Assembly: GCA_963575745.1 (NCBI GenBank)
Contig: CAUYUJ010004769.1
Coordinates: 157,501-221,500 of the forward strand
Direction: 5' to 3'
From: Prorocentrum cordatum
Taxonomy: Eukaryota; Sar; Dinophyceae; Prorocentrales; Prorocentraceae
DNA length: 64,000 nucleotides
Made by a program: the position numbers and the translations under genes
Notes under the pieces: generated by a model
Databases searched by the model: none
Told to the model about the DNA's origin: nothing
Seen by the model: only the letters and a program-made list of their open reading frames with translations
Shown: piece by piece, positions 44,362 through 54,361 of the stretch
How positions within the stretch are numbered: the first letter of the stretch is position 1
Layout: each line of letters opens with the position of its first letter

Positions 44362-44790
44362 CCGCGTGAATCAACGCCTCCAGATGACAAAAAAGATGGT
44401 GGAGACAAGAAGAGCAGAAGAGGTAAGGATAGGGAGGCGGAGAAGGAGAAGGAGAAAGAGAAGTATAAAGAGCGAGACAAGGATAAGTCCAATAGAGACA
44501 AGTCGGTGGAAAGGGAGAAGAAGGATTCCAGTGATAAGAAAGGCCGGAGCGGGAACGACAAGGCTCCCAAGAAAGAAGCCGACCGTACAGACAAGAAGAT
44601 GCGAGGATCCAGAAGCCGTGATACGCGGAGCAAGAATCACAGTAAGAAGGTTGACAAGGCGGATGACAAGAAGGACGGCAATCCGAACATGTCATGCTAC
44701 TCGTTGCGCCCCACATATTACATGACGCCCAGTGCAGATTGCACACAGGGCCAATTATCTGCATATGTTGTTATTCTCGGAGTGGCTTAG
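44362..44790 (+). CDS. Lysine/acidic-rich exon candidate
   Basis: A frame preceded directly by TAG (possible splice acceptor ...CATACTAG) reads PRESTPPDDKKDGGDKKSRR and continues with KEKEKEKYKERDKDKSNRD-type charged repeats, then GSRSRDTRSKNHSKKVDKAD, and ends at TAG 44788-44790. Such Lys/Arg/Asp/Glu/Ser regions are typical of nuclear RNA-processing proteins, but charged low-complexity sequence alone does not identify one. No start codon lies near the 5' end, so it is probably internal or terminal. It lies between inverted satellite arrays. Confidence 0.4.
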   Translation, partial: PRESTPPDDKKDGGDKKSRRGKDREAEKEKEKEKYKERDKDKSNRDKSVEREKKDSSDKKGRSGNDKAPKKEADRTDKKMRGSRSRDTRSKNHSKKVDKADDKKDGNPNMSCYSLRPTYYMTPSADCTQGQLSAYVVILGVA

Positions 44791-45074
44791 TGTCGTGTGA
44801 GAGAGCGATGTTCGAGAGCGGCTGGCTTGAACAGGCTGGTGTATAGTCTTTGAGACCTTCTTATCTGTCCTCGATGATCCAGCTGGCCGTCCAGTTGTGC
44901 GAGGGGTAACAAAAAAGAGGTCGTTTCCTCGGCTTGGTTTCGCCTTGAGTATGCTTGCGGATGCCGCGCGCGTGTGCCACCTGCACTCATGTCTACCGCG
45001 AGCGTGGAATCATGGGCCATTTTTGTTGCCTGGGGCGTGTTGGAATCCCGGTGCGCGGAGACATCGTTCGTTTC

Positions 45075-45130
45075 CTGCCCGCCCTGTGGTGTTGGGCGTT
45101 CGTTTTGAAAAGGCAGCGCCCCGCGTCTCC
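45075..45130 (-). repeat. Inverted copy of the array-flanking motif
   Basis: In reverse complement this reads CGCTGCCTTTTCAAAACGAA followed by GCCCAACACCACAG. The forward equivalents are at 41535-41585 and 42870-42920 (TCTTCAAAACGA, then CCAACACCACAGGATGG). Confidence 0.65.
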
Positions 45131-45194
45131 TGCCTCCTCCATCCCTTCGCCCTTCCTCCTTCCTTCCGTCCTTGCTTTTTGTTATCCGCGCATT

Positions 45195-45830
45195 AATTTC
45201 GGCGCGCCCCTCGTGCGTTTCGTAGCCCCAAAGGGAGCTCTACCGAAGGGTCCAATGGCTGCGTTCGCATCCCATTTCGACACCCTTCACGCGTTTCGCG
45301 GCCCCAGAAGAAGTTCCACCGAAGGCCCCAGCGGCTGCGTTCATATGCGGTTCCGCCTTCGACGTCGGCGCACCCCTCACGCGTTCAGCGTCCGTTCCAC
45401 CCACAGTGGCAACGCAATGCGGCTCCCCCCCCCATGCCGGCACACCTCACACGTTTTGTGGCCCCAGCGGGAGACCCACTGAAGGTCGCAGCGGTTGCGT
45501 TCGCATGCAGTTCTGCCCCTCATGCCGTTACACCCTTCAAACGTTCCATGCCAACAGGGAGCTCCAGTGGGGACCCCAATGGTTGCATTCGCGTGCGGTT
45601 CCTCTTTTCATGCCGGCACACCCCTTTACTAGTTTGATGCTCCCATAGGCTGCGCCCCAGTGGCTGCGTAGCTGGCTGCTTTCACATGCGGTGCCGCCAC
45701 CCATTTCGGAACACCCCTCTCACGTCTCGTGTCCCCGCAGGTTGTTCCATCGACGGCTTCAAGGCTTGCGATCTCATGCGGTTCCGCTTGCAATTTCGGG
45801 CACCCCTCACACGTTGCGTGGCCCCACAAG
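45195..45830 (-). repeat. Satellite array in inverted orientation
   Basis: About eight units of about 80 bp, for example CACCCCTCACGCGTTTCG, GGCCCCA(A/G)(A/C)GGGAGCTC, CACCGAAGGCCCCAGCGGCT, GCGTTCGCATGCGGTTCC. These are reverse complements of the units at 40435-42835. It ends at the start of the TAG microsatellite. Confidence 0.75.
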
Positions 45831-45863
45831 TCGTAGTAGTAGCAGTAGTCATAGTAGTAGTAA

Positions 45864-45900
<37 letters not shown>

Positions 45901-45916
45901 TGTTGTAGTTGTCGTT

Positions 45917-46003
<87 letters not shown>

Positions 46004-46261
46004 AGTAGTAGTAGTAGTAGTAGTAGTAAGTAGTAGTAGTAGTCGTAGTAGTAGTAGTAGTACAGTAGTAGTTGTAGTAGTAGTAGTAGTAGTAGTAAGT
46101 AGTAGTAAGTAAGTAGTAGTAGTGTAGGGGTAGTAGTAGTAGTAGTAAGTAGGTAGTAGTAGTAGTAGTAGTAGTAGTAGTATGTAGTAGTAGTTGTAGT
46201 AGTCGTAGTACTAAGCATCAGGAAGTAGGTAGTAGAGTAGTAGGTAGAGGTAGTAGTAGGC

Positions 46262-46309
<48 letters not shown>

Positions 46310-46394
46310 GGTGGTGGGGTGGTGGTGTGTGGTGGTGTGGTGGTGGTGTGGTGGTGGTGGTGGTGGTGGTATGTAGTAGTAGTAGTAGTAGTAA

Positions 46395-46451
<57 letters not shown>

Positions 46452-46560
46452 CAGTAGTAGTAGTAGTAGAAGAAGAAGAAGTTTGAGTAGTAGAAGTACT
46501 AGTAGTAGTTGTAGTAGTAGTGGTAGGAGTAGTCGCAGTAGTAGCAGTACTAAAAGAAAT
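45830..46560 (+). repeat. (TAG)n microsatellite, about 730 bp
   Basis: TAG/AGT/GTA triplets with a GGT-rich segment at 46300-46370. The frames give poly-Ser, poly-Val or stops. It is unusually long for a triplet containing a stop codon. Confidence 0.9.
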
Positions 46561-46704
46561 TAAGAGCGCGTACGAGAAAATAGGGGTAAGTATGAGTAAG
46601 TACGAAAAGTACCACAAGTAATAGTGCCATTGATACATGAATCAGTCGTCTAGCCGCAGTACTTAGAAGGGTGCCTAAAGCCTGTGCTTGCCGAGCTAAG
46701 CGGG

Positions 46705-47380
46705 TGCTGGCGATCGGGTGATCCACGCGCGGGCGGTTCACCCGAAATCCGGCTGGTCACCTTTGAGGGTTCATTTCGGTTTCCAGGCCAACACGGTGAA
46801 TTTCCATTGCGGACAACTAGCGAGTTTCCCACGCACGCCTCCGCACGCACGCGCGAGACCACGCGCGGAGGGGTCACCTGAAATCCGCTGGTCACCGTTA
46901 AGGGCTCACTCCAGTTGCCACACCACCATGGCAATCTTTCCATTGTAGAGAATTCCCCATGCGGGCGCGCGCGATCGGGTGACCCACGTGCGGGCGGGTC
47001 ACCCGAAATCCGGTTGGTCACCGTTAAGGGTTCCCCAGGTTCGAAGCCGCCATAGCGATTATTCCATTGTGGACAATCCAGAATTCCCCACGCGCGCTTC
47101 CGCGCTGGCGCGCAAGCGCGATCGGGTGACACGCGCGGGCGGGTCACCCGAAATCTGGTTGGTCACCGTCGAAGGGTTCACTTCAGTTCCCAAGCCCAAA
47201 TGGCGAATTTTCAATGGTGGACACTTCAGAAATCGCCACGCGCGCGTCCGCGTGCGCGCGATCGGCTGACCCACGCGCGGGTGGGTTGCCCGAAATCCGT
47301 TCGGCCACCGTTAAGGGTTCTAAGGGTTCACTTCAGTCCCCATGCCAACATGGCGACCTTTCCATGGTGGACAATTACCC
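46705..47380 (+). repeat. Satellite array, unit about 134 bp
   Basis: Five units marked by GATCGGGTGACCCACGCGCG, GGTCACCCGAAATCCGG, TGGTCACCGTTAAGGGTTCA and TTCCATTGTGGACAAT. The GTGACCCACGCGCGGGCGGG word pairs with the following TCACCC, giving a small palindrome in each unit. GCTCATA-type short repeats follow to 47520. Confidence 0.75.
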
Positions 47381-47569
47381 AATCCCCATAGGGCTCATAA
47401 GAGCCCATACGGCTCATAGGGTTCACGTGGGTCACAGCGCTGAGAAGGCTCATGCGGCTCGTGTGGCTCATGGGGCTCCTAGAGCTCATAGAGCTTGTAT
47501 GGCTTATAGGGCACGTGGGCGTCATCGCGTGCGTAGGGGTCATGCCATAAGGCTCCAGCGGCGCTCAAG

Positions 47570-48125
47570 TGAGGACCACCTTTTGAAAATTAGTCGCCCT
47601 CCATCCGCGAAGCTTTTGTCAGCTTCACCGAACGAGTGTGCACGGTGCCCAAGCGAGAGTCAAATGTAGAACCCGAGCCGCCTTCCATCCGTGAAATGTT
47701 TGCAACCCTTTCAAAACGAATGTGCGCGGCGCTCAGGGGCGAGCTAGATTTTGAAACAGAGCCGCCTTCCATCTGTGAAGTTTTTGGACATTTGTGAACG
47801 AACGTGCGCGGCGCTGGAGCGAAAACCGCATTTTGAAAACGAGCCGCATTCCACCCGTGAAGCTCTTGCAACGTGTTCAATACTAACGCGCGAGGCGTTG
47901 AAGCGAAAACAACATTGTGCAAACGAGCCGTCATCGATCCGTGAAGTTATTAAACATATTCAAATCAATCGTGCGCGGTGCTGAAGCGAAAGCAGCATTT
48001 TGAAAACGACCCGCCTTCAATCCGCGAAGCCCTTGCAACATTTTCAAAACGAATGTGCACGGCGCTGAAGCGAGAACGGAATTTTGAAAACGAGCCGCCC
48101 TCCATCTTTGAAAGAGCGTGTTCTA
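47570..48125 (+). repeat. Satellite array, unit about 84 bp
   Basis: Seven units marked by CGAGCCGCCTTCCATC(C)GTGAAG, CAACATTTTCAAAACGAATG, TGCGCGGCGCTGAAGCGA and TTTTGAAAA. No coding signal. Confidence 0.8.
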
Positions 48126-48129
48126 CCGC

Positions 48130-48395
48130 TGCTGGCGGAAAACCGGGGGGGGTCACTACCGGTTCGAACCCCTCCCCCCCCCCCCCCCTCCGGAAAACCG
48201 GGGGGGGTCACTACCGGTTTGAACCCCTCCCCCCCCCCCCCCCCCCCTGCTCACATGAAAAAGGGGGGGGGGGGGGGGTTCCACTACCTGTTGAATCAGC
48301 CCTCCCTCCCCCTCCCCCCCCCCTCCGGATTCCGGATAAACCGGGGGGGGTCACTACCGGTTCGAACCCCCCCCCCCCCCTTCCCCCCTCGAAAA
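48130..48395 (+). repeat. Tandem AACCGGGGGGGG...CCGGTT units
   Basis: Four copies of an inverted-repeat unit, AAACCGGGGGGGGTCACTAC followed by CGGTT and a long C-run. AACCGG and CCGGTT form the stem ends. Poly-C and poly-G runs make base counts unreliable here. Confidence 0.7.
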
Positions 48396-48399
48396 CCGA

Positions 48400-49052
48400 G
48401 CGGTGGTGCGGACAGTGGTGGGGACGGCGTTGGTGGGGACAGTGGTGAGGGGATATCGGGACAGTGGTGGGGACAGTGGGACAGTGGGACAGTGGTGGGG
48501 GCGGTAGTGGTGGGGACAGTGGTGGGGACAATGGTGGGAACAGGGGGGGACAGTGGACAGTGGTGGTGACGGTGGTGGTGGGGACAGTGGTGTGGGGACA
48601 ATGGGAATGAGGTGGAAACAGTGGGACCGTGGAGGGTACAATGGTGGTGGGGACAGTGGTGAAGGCGGTGGCGAGGACGGCGGTGGGACAATGGGACAGA
48701 GGTACAGTGGGGACAGTGGCGGGGACAGTGGGGACAGTGGTGGGAACAGTGGGACAGCTCAGTGGGACAGCGGAGGAGTCAGTGGGACAGTGGGGACAGT
48801 GGGGGATAGTCGGGCAGTGGTTGGGGCCGTGGAGACAGTGGGGAGAGTGGAACCGTGGTGGGAACAGTTCTGGGGACAGCGGGGACAGTGCGACAGTGGT
48901 GGGGCCACTGGTGGGGACAGTAGGGGCAGTGGTGGAACCAGTGGGGACAGTGGTGGTGAGGACAGTGGTGCTGGGAACACCAGTGGGGGATGTGATGCGG
49001 ACGGTGGTGGGGACCGGGAGTCGTTTGCTGGCGGTGAGTGGGGGGGGGGGGG
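48400..49052 (+). repeat. GTGGGGACA minisatellite
   Basis: About 650 bp of 9-12 bp units GTGGGGACAGTGG with indels, running into a G-run at the assembly gap. ORFs (Gly/Asp/Ser; Pro/His/Leu/Ser) are artefacts. Confidence 0.85.
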
Positions 49053-49152
49053 NNNNNNNNNNNNNNNNNNNNNNNNNNNNNNNNNNNNNNNNNNNNNNNN
49101 NNNNNNNNNNNNNNNNNNNNNNNNNNNNNNNNNNNNNNNNNNNNNNNNNNNN
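49053..49152. other. Assembly gap, 100 N
   Basis: Exactly 100 undetermined bases, the usual size of a scaffolding placeholder; the true distance is unknown. The 5' end of the Helitron lies inside or beyond it. Confidence 0.98.
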
Positions 49153-49156
49153 CGAG

Positions 49157-50757
49157 ATGAGCGGCTTCTGTTGCGGTCATGGGAAATACGTCGTCGACTT
49201 CAACAGCAACTACCCCCAGCCCGATTCCTCCTTGCTCAAGCTGTTGCAACGGACGTGGCCAGTTACCGACACGCACGGCCGGCTCGTGCACGACGACACC
49301 ACAAACGCACCAAAGCTGACGGGTTTCACTGCCGATTCTCGACGTTACAACAGCTTGCTGAGCCTCGCCGCCCACGAAGTCCAGAGCGCCACTCCTGAAC
49401 GAGAAGTCCGATTTGGAAGCGTCTTGAGACTATCCTTCATTCGCATCCACGGCACCATGTACAGGAAAGTGTACTCGGCTGCCGACTCTGGGCCGGTCCG
49501 GTACCTCGTGGTGGACGACCGCGAACGCCGCACTTGCGCACGAGAGCACGGCCTCGACCTGTCCATCGTCTCCCAGCTGGAGAAGCTCATCATACCGCAC
49601 AATCCGCACACGCAGCACGTTCAGCACCTCAAATCCGTGCGGCCCCGTGCCCCACAGGCTTCCGTCACCCTCCGCTGGGACGAAGGCATCCAAGAAGTGG
49701 CCGCAGTAGTGCAGCAACGCCCCGACGCCATCGCCGAACCTAGGGCAGTGTGCTTCCGTCTGACGCCAGGCTCCCGCCCACAATACCTTTCACCCTTGCA
49801 TTGCCTTTACGAGCCTCTGAGTTACCCGCTGTGGTTCCCATGCGGCGGCCGCGGGTGGGGCGCCGACGCCGTGTCCACATCCGGCAACCACGTGACGCAG
49901 ATGTGGTGGTACCGCCAGCACCTCCTCCGCCAGCCCCGCATGCACGCGTGCGGGCGTCTGTTGAACGACTGGCTCATCAACATGTACTGCCGGATGGAGG
50001 ACGAAAGGCTGTCGCTGGTCAGGAGAGAGCAAAGCGCTCGCATTGCCAGCCGCGAAGATTTGTGCGAGGCTCTGGCCAACGAACACATCCCCACCAGCGC
50101 AATTGGCTCCAAGTACTACCTCCCCTCCAATGTCCCTGGCTCCCCGCGCCATCTGAAGCGGCTCCGAGTGGACGCATTGGAACTGGCACGCCGGAAAGGC
50201 CCCCCAACTTATTTCATCGCCCGTACGTGCAACCCCCACTGGCCAGAGATCAAGGACGCACTCGCCCCCGGACAAACGGCCGCCGACCGCCCTGACATCA
50301 CGGTACGGGTGTTTCACCGACGTCTCGAAAAAATGATGGGGTACCTCAAGTCGGAGTTCTGCGGCCAGCGCCAGTACGTCATCCGCGTGATCGAGTGCCA
50401 GAAACGAGGTCTGCCGCACGCACATATTGTCCTCGCGTGCACTGACCCACCCACCACAGCCGAGGAGGTCGACGCTGCGATTTCTTGCGAGGTCCCACCA
50501 GAACCTGGTAGACTCCGTGACTTGGTCTTGCTCCACATGATCCACCGATGCAACCACTCATGCCACCCTGACGACCCAGCCCAGGAATGCGTCAAAGGTT
50601 GCCCTTGGCCTTTCAAGGTACCCGCACCACCGACGCCGCCCCTGCGGCCACACTTGCCCGAACTGCGCGCAGAAGGCTCCTGCGTGCGGACGCCGAAATG
50701 TACGCTGCAACCGGCTCGTTGTCGGGTAAAACCCCGACATCCTCCAGCTTTGGGAAG
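49157..50757 (+). CDS. Helitron Rep protein, N-terminal and HUH part
   Basis: From the first ATG after the gap the product begins MSGFCCGHGKYVVDFNSNYP, the Cys-rich start typical of Helitron Rep proteins. It continues with RRYNSLLSLAAHEVQSA, SFIRIHGTMYRKVYSAADSG and KGPPTYFIARTCNPHWPEI (CNPHWPEI at codons 358-365). The HUH pair is GLPHAHIVL (H421, H423; 50417-50425), the metal-binding motif of the single-strand nickase. A Cys/His cluster, HMIHRCNHSCHPDDPAQECV, then GCPWPF, follows. Near 50620 the frame moves by one base and reads RYPHHRRRPCGHTCPNCAQK, RNVRCNRLVVG, stop, NPDILQLWEG. The stop TAA (50727) stands where family members have Tyr before Asn-Pro. The protein acts in the nucleus in rolling-circle transposition. 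Confidence 0.8.
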
Positions 50758-51126
50758 GACCGCCAGAACACCTCACCATACGCATTTTTCGACCCGCTTT
50801 CCGCAGACTTCCACTTCCCGCAAATCCTGCCCCGATGACTCGCCCAGTGTATTTTTTCATACATAACCAGCCAAAAAACCCATGTCAAAAAAAACTGTCT
50901 TCCAAGACGTATTTTTTGACATCCCGTTTCTGACCCCGCGCCTCAGCAAACCATGCATTTCGGGCACCCCACCGATGCCCTGGATGTCTGATTTCTGTGC
51001 CGGGTGTTTGCACGGTTTTCCCCTTCACTATCCCTCTTGACAACCCTTTTCCCCCCCCCTCCTCCTCCTCCCTATCAACCCCTTCATGTCCACCCTCACG
51101 CCGACATGGAGAGGTGTTCTGCCAAG
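50758..51126 (+). other. Intron-like insert in Rep (GA...AG, 369 bp)
   Basis: Removing 50758-51126 joins TGGGAAG to GGCACGCTAATG and restores the continuous reading LQLWEG-HANVMFAGNVNLF expected for Helitrons. The insert starts GACCGCC, ends GCCAAG before G, contains a pyrimidine tract (51045-51075) and has AAGG at both junctions. Non-GT donors and AG-G acceptors are known in dinoflagellates. A simple insertion is the alternative. Confidence 0.55.
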
Positions 51127-51812
51127 GGCACGCTAATGTAATGTTTGCGGGCAACGTCAACCTTTTCGAGGACCTCTACAAGTACATATTCAAAGGCCCC
51201 GACCACTCCCAGTTCCACATATCTGACGACACCACCGACGAAATAACGGATTGGCAACGTGGACGCTACCTCTGTGCCACGGAGTGTGCCTGGCGTATTT
51301 TCGGATATGAGACCTACGAGCGCGTCCCCCACGTCATCTGCTTACCTGTGCACCTCCCTGGCGACGATTGGGTGACCTTTGCCGACGGCGGCGAGACGGA
51401 AGCGCTCCAGACTACAGTCTCCCCCCTGCAACGATATTTCTTCCGGCCCACCACTGCGCCTTTCAACGACTTGCTCTGCCACGAGTATTTCGAATCCTTC
51501 ACGGTGGCAAAGACGCGCCCGATTGGCTTGCGATGCTTCTTCCCTGACCTCTTCCCTGAAGCGGCTGGGCGACCCAAGGGCGCCTCCACTTTCATGTTCC
51601 AGCGCCGGGATCGCGGCACTTTGCGTGCGTTCCAGGCGCCGCCCGCCCTCGACACAGGTCCTGCAGGTAACCAATTCTTCGTTTATTTGAAGCAGAAAGG
51701 CGAACATCCAGTCTGCCGCTTGGAGATGAAGTTTCCCCGGCAGAAGGATGTCTTTTTCCTCCGCCACATGTTATTGAATTACCCCGAGCGCATTTTCCAG
51801 CTGCAAAACCTA
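51127..51812 (+). CDS. Helitron Rep, Tyr-motif region and linker
   Basis: Frame 0 reads HANVMFAGNVNLFEDLYKYI, then FKGPDHSQFHISDDTTDEIT, corresponding to the catalytic Tyr segment of Helitron Rep (usual form Y-x-x-K-Y-x-x-K-G). The second Tyr is present (51183-51185). The position of the first is Asp (GAC, 51171-51173). It continues through WQRGRYLCATECAWRIFGYE, HLPGDDWVTF, ESFTVAKTRPIGLRC and FFLRHMLLNYPERIFQLQNL, all in family order. The frame is lost at CTACGGCGGGCATG. Confidence 0.75.
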
Positions 51813-52312
51813 CGGCGGGCATGCATACGCATCTTACGAGGAGGCCATGGTTGCCACGGGGCTTTTCACCCACGAAGACGAAACGTCCCGTGTCATGGAC
51901 GAGCTGGTCTCGCTCCGATTCACGGCGTCTCAACTACGATTCGCTTTCGTCGTCCTCCTCGAGCAGGGCGCCAAACCCCGCACTCTGCACGACAAGTACG
52001 AGGCACATTTGATGAAAGACTTTCTCGACAGAGGTCTCTCCAAGGACAGCGCCCGCCAGGAGCTACAGCGAACGTTGAAGGCATCTTGGCTCGCCCAAGG
52101 CAACACTGAGGACGCCTGGTTTCTACGCCGCCCCGCTCCTCTCTGCAATGCCCATGGCATGCCAGTGCCCAACTTTCCCAACCAAACCCCAGCAACAGCT
52201 GCGTCAGAAGCCGGCAGACTCTGGAACCTCATCAAACGAGACCCTGATCAGTCCGGAGCCGCCAGGGACGTCATCGACGCTTTGCGCTCCGGCACGTCGA
52301 GGCTCATTTTTT
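51813..52312 (+). CDS. Helitron Rep-helicase linker
   Basis: Frame 1 reads HAYASYEEAMVATGLFTHED, then SRVMDELVSLRFTASQLRFA and a long linker to DALRSGTSRLIF. In intact Helitrons this is the EAA.ALGLL-like segment between Rep and helicase. The frame is lost at a run of seven T (52307-52313), after which the helicase P-loop continues in the next frame. Confidence 0.7.
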
Positions 52313-53136
52313 TGCCACGGGAAAGCTGGTTGCGGAAAATCCACGCTCGCCAAGTGCATCTCCTACTACGCGCGCTCCTTCAACAAAGGCTGCGTCAATG
52401 TGGCCTCTACGGGCATAGCAGCCCTCAACTTGCCAGATGGTGCCACCGCGCATTCCACCTTCAAGATCCCGATAGAGGACGCAGAGCACCTTAACCTGCC
52501 GCTTGGGCCACTCCTCTGCGGACGCCCTTACCATCGCAGCCGCCGCAGTCATCCAATGGGATGAGTGGCCGTCTTGCAAGCGCGCTGTTTGGGACGCGGT
52601 CCTCGACTACCTCACGGCGCTACAGCGCGCCCACCCCGACATCTACGTCCCAAAAGTAATCATCACATACGGGGACTTCCGACAGATACCACCTGTTCTC
52701 AAGCACGCATCGAGACAGGACATCCGCGCCGCGAGCGTCACGACGTCGCCTTCGTGGCCGTCCTTCCGCACTTGGCAACTCCGCACCACGCACCGGCAAA
52801 TCCACGACGCAGACTACGCTTCGTGGATCGAACGCATCGGCCAGGGCGACCTTCCGCACACGCACTCCATCGATGGCGAGCCGGGCTACATCGAGCTGGA
52901 CCGCTGCTCCGTCATCCACACCATGGACAACGCCATCAGCTATTGCTTCCCCCACGTCAACGACCCCGCCGAGTGCGCCCACCGGAAGATTCTGACAGCA
53001 ACAAACGAGGCGAGAAATTGTTTCAACGACCGTATCCTGGACACTCTGACGCAGACGTACTTGCTGCGCCAATTCGTTACCCGAAGCTCGGACGCCATAG
53101 AATACGACTCCAACGACGACGCCGTCGAAGACCACA
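52313..53136 (+). CDS. Helitron PIF1-type helicase, C-terminally truncated
   Basis: The Walker A motif HGKAGCGKSTLAKCISYYA lies at 52316 onward. Next come NVASTGIAALNLPDGATAHS and TFKIPIEDAEHLNLPLG. Near 52502 (a GGG run) the frame shifts and reads HSSADALTIAAAAVIQWDEW, whose Asp-Glu (52560-52565) is Walker B, then IITYGDFRQIPPVLKHASRQ (motif III), QLRTTHRQ and ILTATNEARNCFNDRILDTL. After EYDSNDDAVEDH the sequence passes into the second Rep copy, so the last helicase motifs are missing. PIF1 helicases unwind DNA during Helitron strand displacement. As assembled, this copy cannot encode an active enzyme. Confidence 0.8.
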
Positions 53137-54026
53137 TCGCCGCCCACGAAGTCCAGAGCGCCACTCCTGAACGAGAAGTCCAACTTGGAAGCGTCTTGAG
53201 ACCATCCTTCATTCGCATCCACGGCACCATGCACAGGAGAGTGCACTCGGCTGCCGACTCTGGGCCGGTCCGGCACCTCGTGGTGGACGACCGCGAACGC
53301 CGCGCTTGCGCACGAGAGGACGGCCTCGACCTGTCCATCGTCTCCCAGCTGGAGAAGCTCATCATGCCGCACAATCCGCACATGCAGCACGTTCAGCACC
53401 TCAAATCCGTGTGGGCCCCGTGCCCCACAGGTTTCCGTCACCCTCCGCTGGGGCGAAGGCATCCAAGAAGTGGCCGCAGTAGTGCAGCAACGCCCCGACG
53501 CCATCGCCGAACCTAGGGCAGCGTGCTTCCGTTTGACGCCAGGCTCCCGCCCACAATACCTTTCACCCTTGCATTGCCTTTACGAGCCTCTGAGTTACCC
53601 GCTGTGGTTCCCATGCGGCGGCCGCGGGTGGAGCACCGACGCCGTGTCCACATCCGGCAACCACGTGACGCAGGTGCGGTGGTACCGCCAGCACCTCCTC
53701 CGCCAGCCCCACACGCACGCGCGCGGGCGTCTGTTGAACGACTGGCTCATCAACATGCGCTGCCGGATGGAGGACGAAAGGCTGTCGCTGGTCAGGAGAG
53801 AGCAAAGCGCTCGCATTGCCAGCCGCAAAGATTTGTGCGAGGCTCTGGCCCACGAACACATTCCCACCAGCGCAATTGGCACCAAGTACTACCTCCCCTC
53901 CACTGTCCCTGGCCCCCCGCGCCATCTCAAGCGGCTCCGAGTGGACGCATTGGAACTGGCACGCCGGAAAGGCCCCCCAACTTATTTCATCACCCTTACG
54001 TGCAACCCCCACTGGCCAGAGATCAA
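53137..54026 (+). pseudogene. Second partial Helitron Rep copy
   Basis: Direct repeat of 49365-50253, by eye about 95-96% identical over some 889 bp. It begins mid-protein at AAHEVQSATPEREVQLGSVL and ends at TLTCNPHWPEIN, before the HUH motif. One extra G near 53411 (GTGTGGGCCCC against GTGCGGCCCC) breaks the frame, which resumes as EVAAVVQQRPDAIAEPRAAC. At ITLTCNPHWPEI this copy is closer to the family norm than copy 1 (IARTCNPHWPEI). It could be a nested insertion, a segmental duplication or a misjoin. Confidence 0.8.
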
Positions 54027-54361
54027 CACTTGCCTGTCTCGCACCCTCATGCTACCCTCCCTTTTCCATTGCACTCTCCCTTCCTCCCTCTCTGCTTTCC
54101 TGTGTCATCGTCACCTTCTGCCCGCTAGTCAGCCTCCTCCCCCCCCCAATCTTCCGCGCCCCTCCTCTGCTCACCTTCCCTTTTCACATCCCCCTTCATA
54201 CGCTTATGCCCGACGGGGCGGCGAACGCATCCACTGGCAACATGTTGTCACCCAGCGAACAGAAGTCTATCAGAACGGCTCCCTCGGACGGCATACTTGG
54301 CATTGTTTGTGACAGATGTTTTGACGTGTTGGCACCTCATGCTTCCATGTCGTAACTGTAT
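54027..54361. other. Pyrimidine-rich spacer after the second Rep copy
   Basis: The sequence is CCCTCC-rich and diverges completely from copy 1, which codes HUH-proximal Rep here. An intron resembling the 369-bp insert in copy 1 is possible because both are pyrimidine-rich, but no exon resumes the Rep reading. Confidence 0.35.

Larger units (their letters stand above)
49153..53136 (+). mobile_element. Helitron, 5' end in gap, 3' end truncated
   Basis: Rep (HUH nickase) and PIF1-type helicase segments occur in the Helitron order on one strand. The helicase stops before its last motifs, at the point where a second Rep copy begins (53137). The coding line is broken by four one-base frame changes (near 50620, 51810, 52310 and 52502), a TAA at 50727-50729 and a 369-bp insert. 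I could not identify a 5' TC or 3' hairpin-CTRR terminus. Confidence 0.85.
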
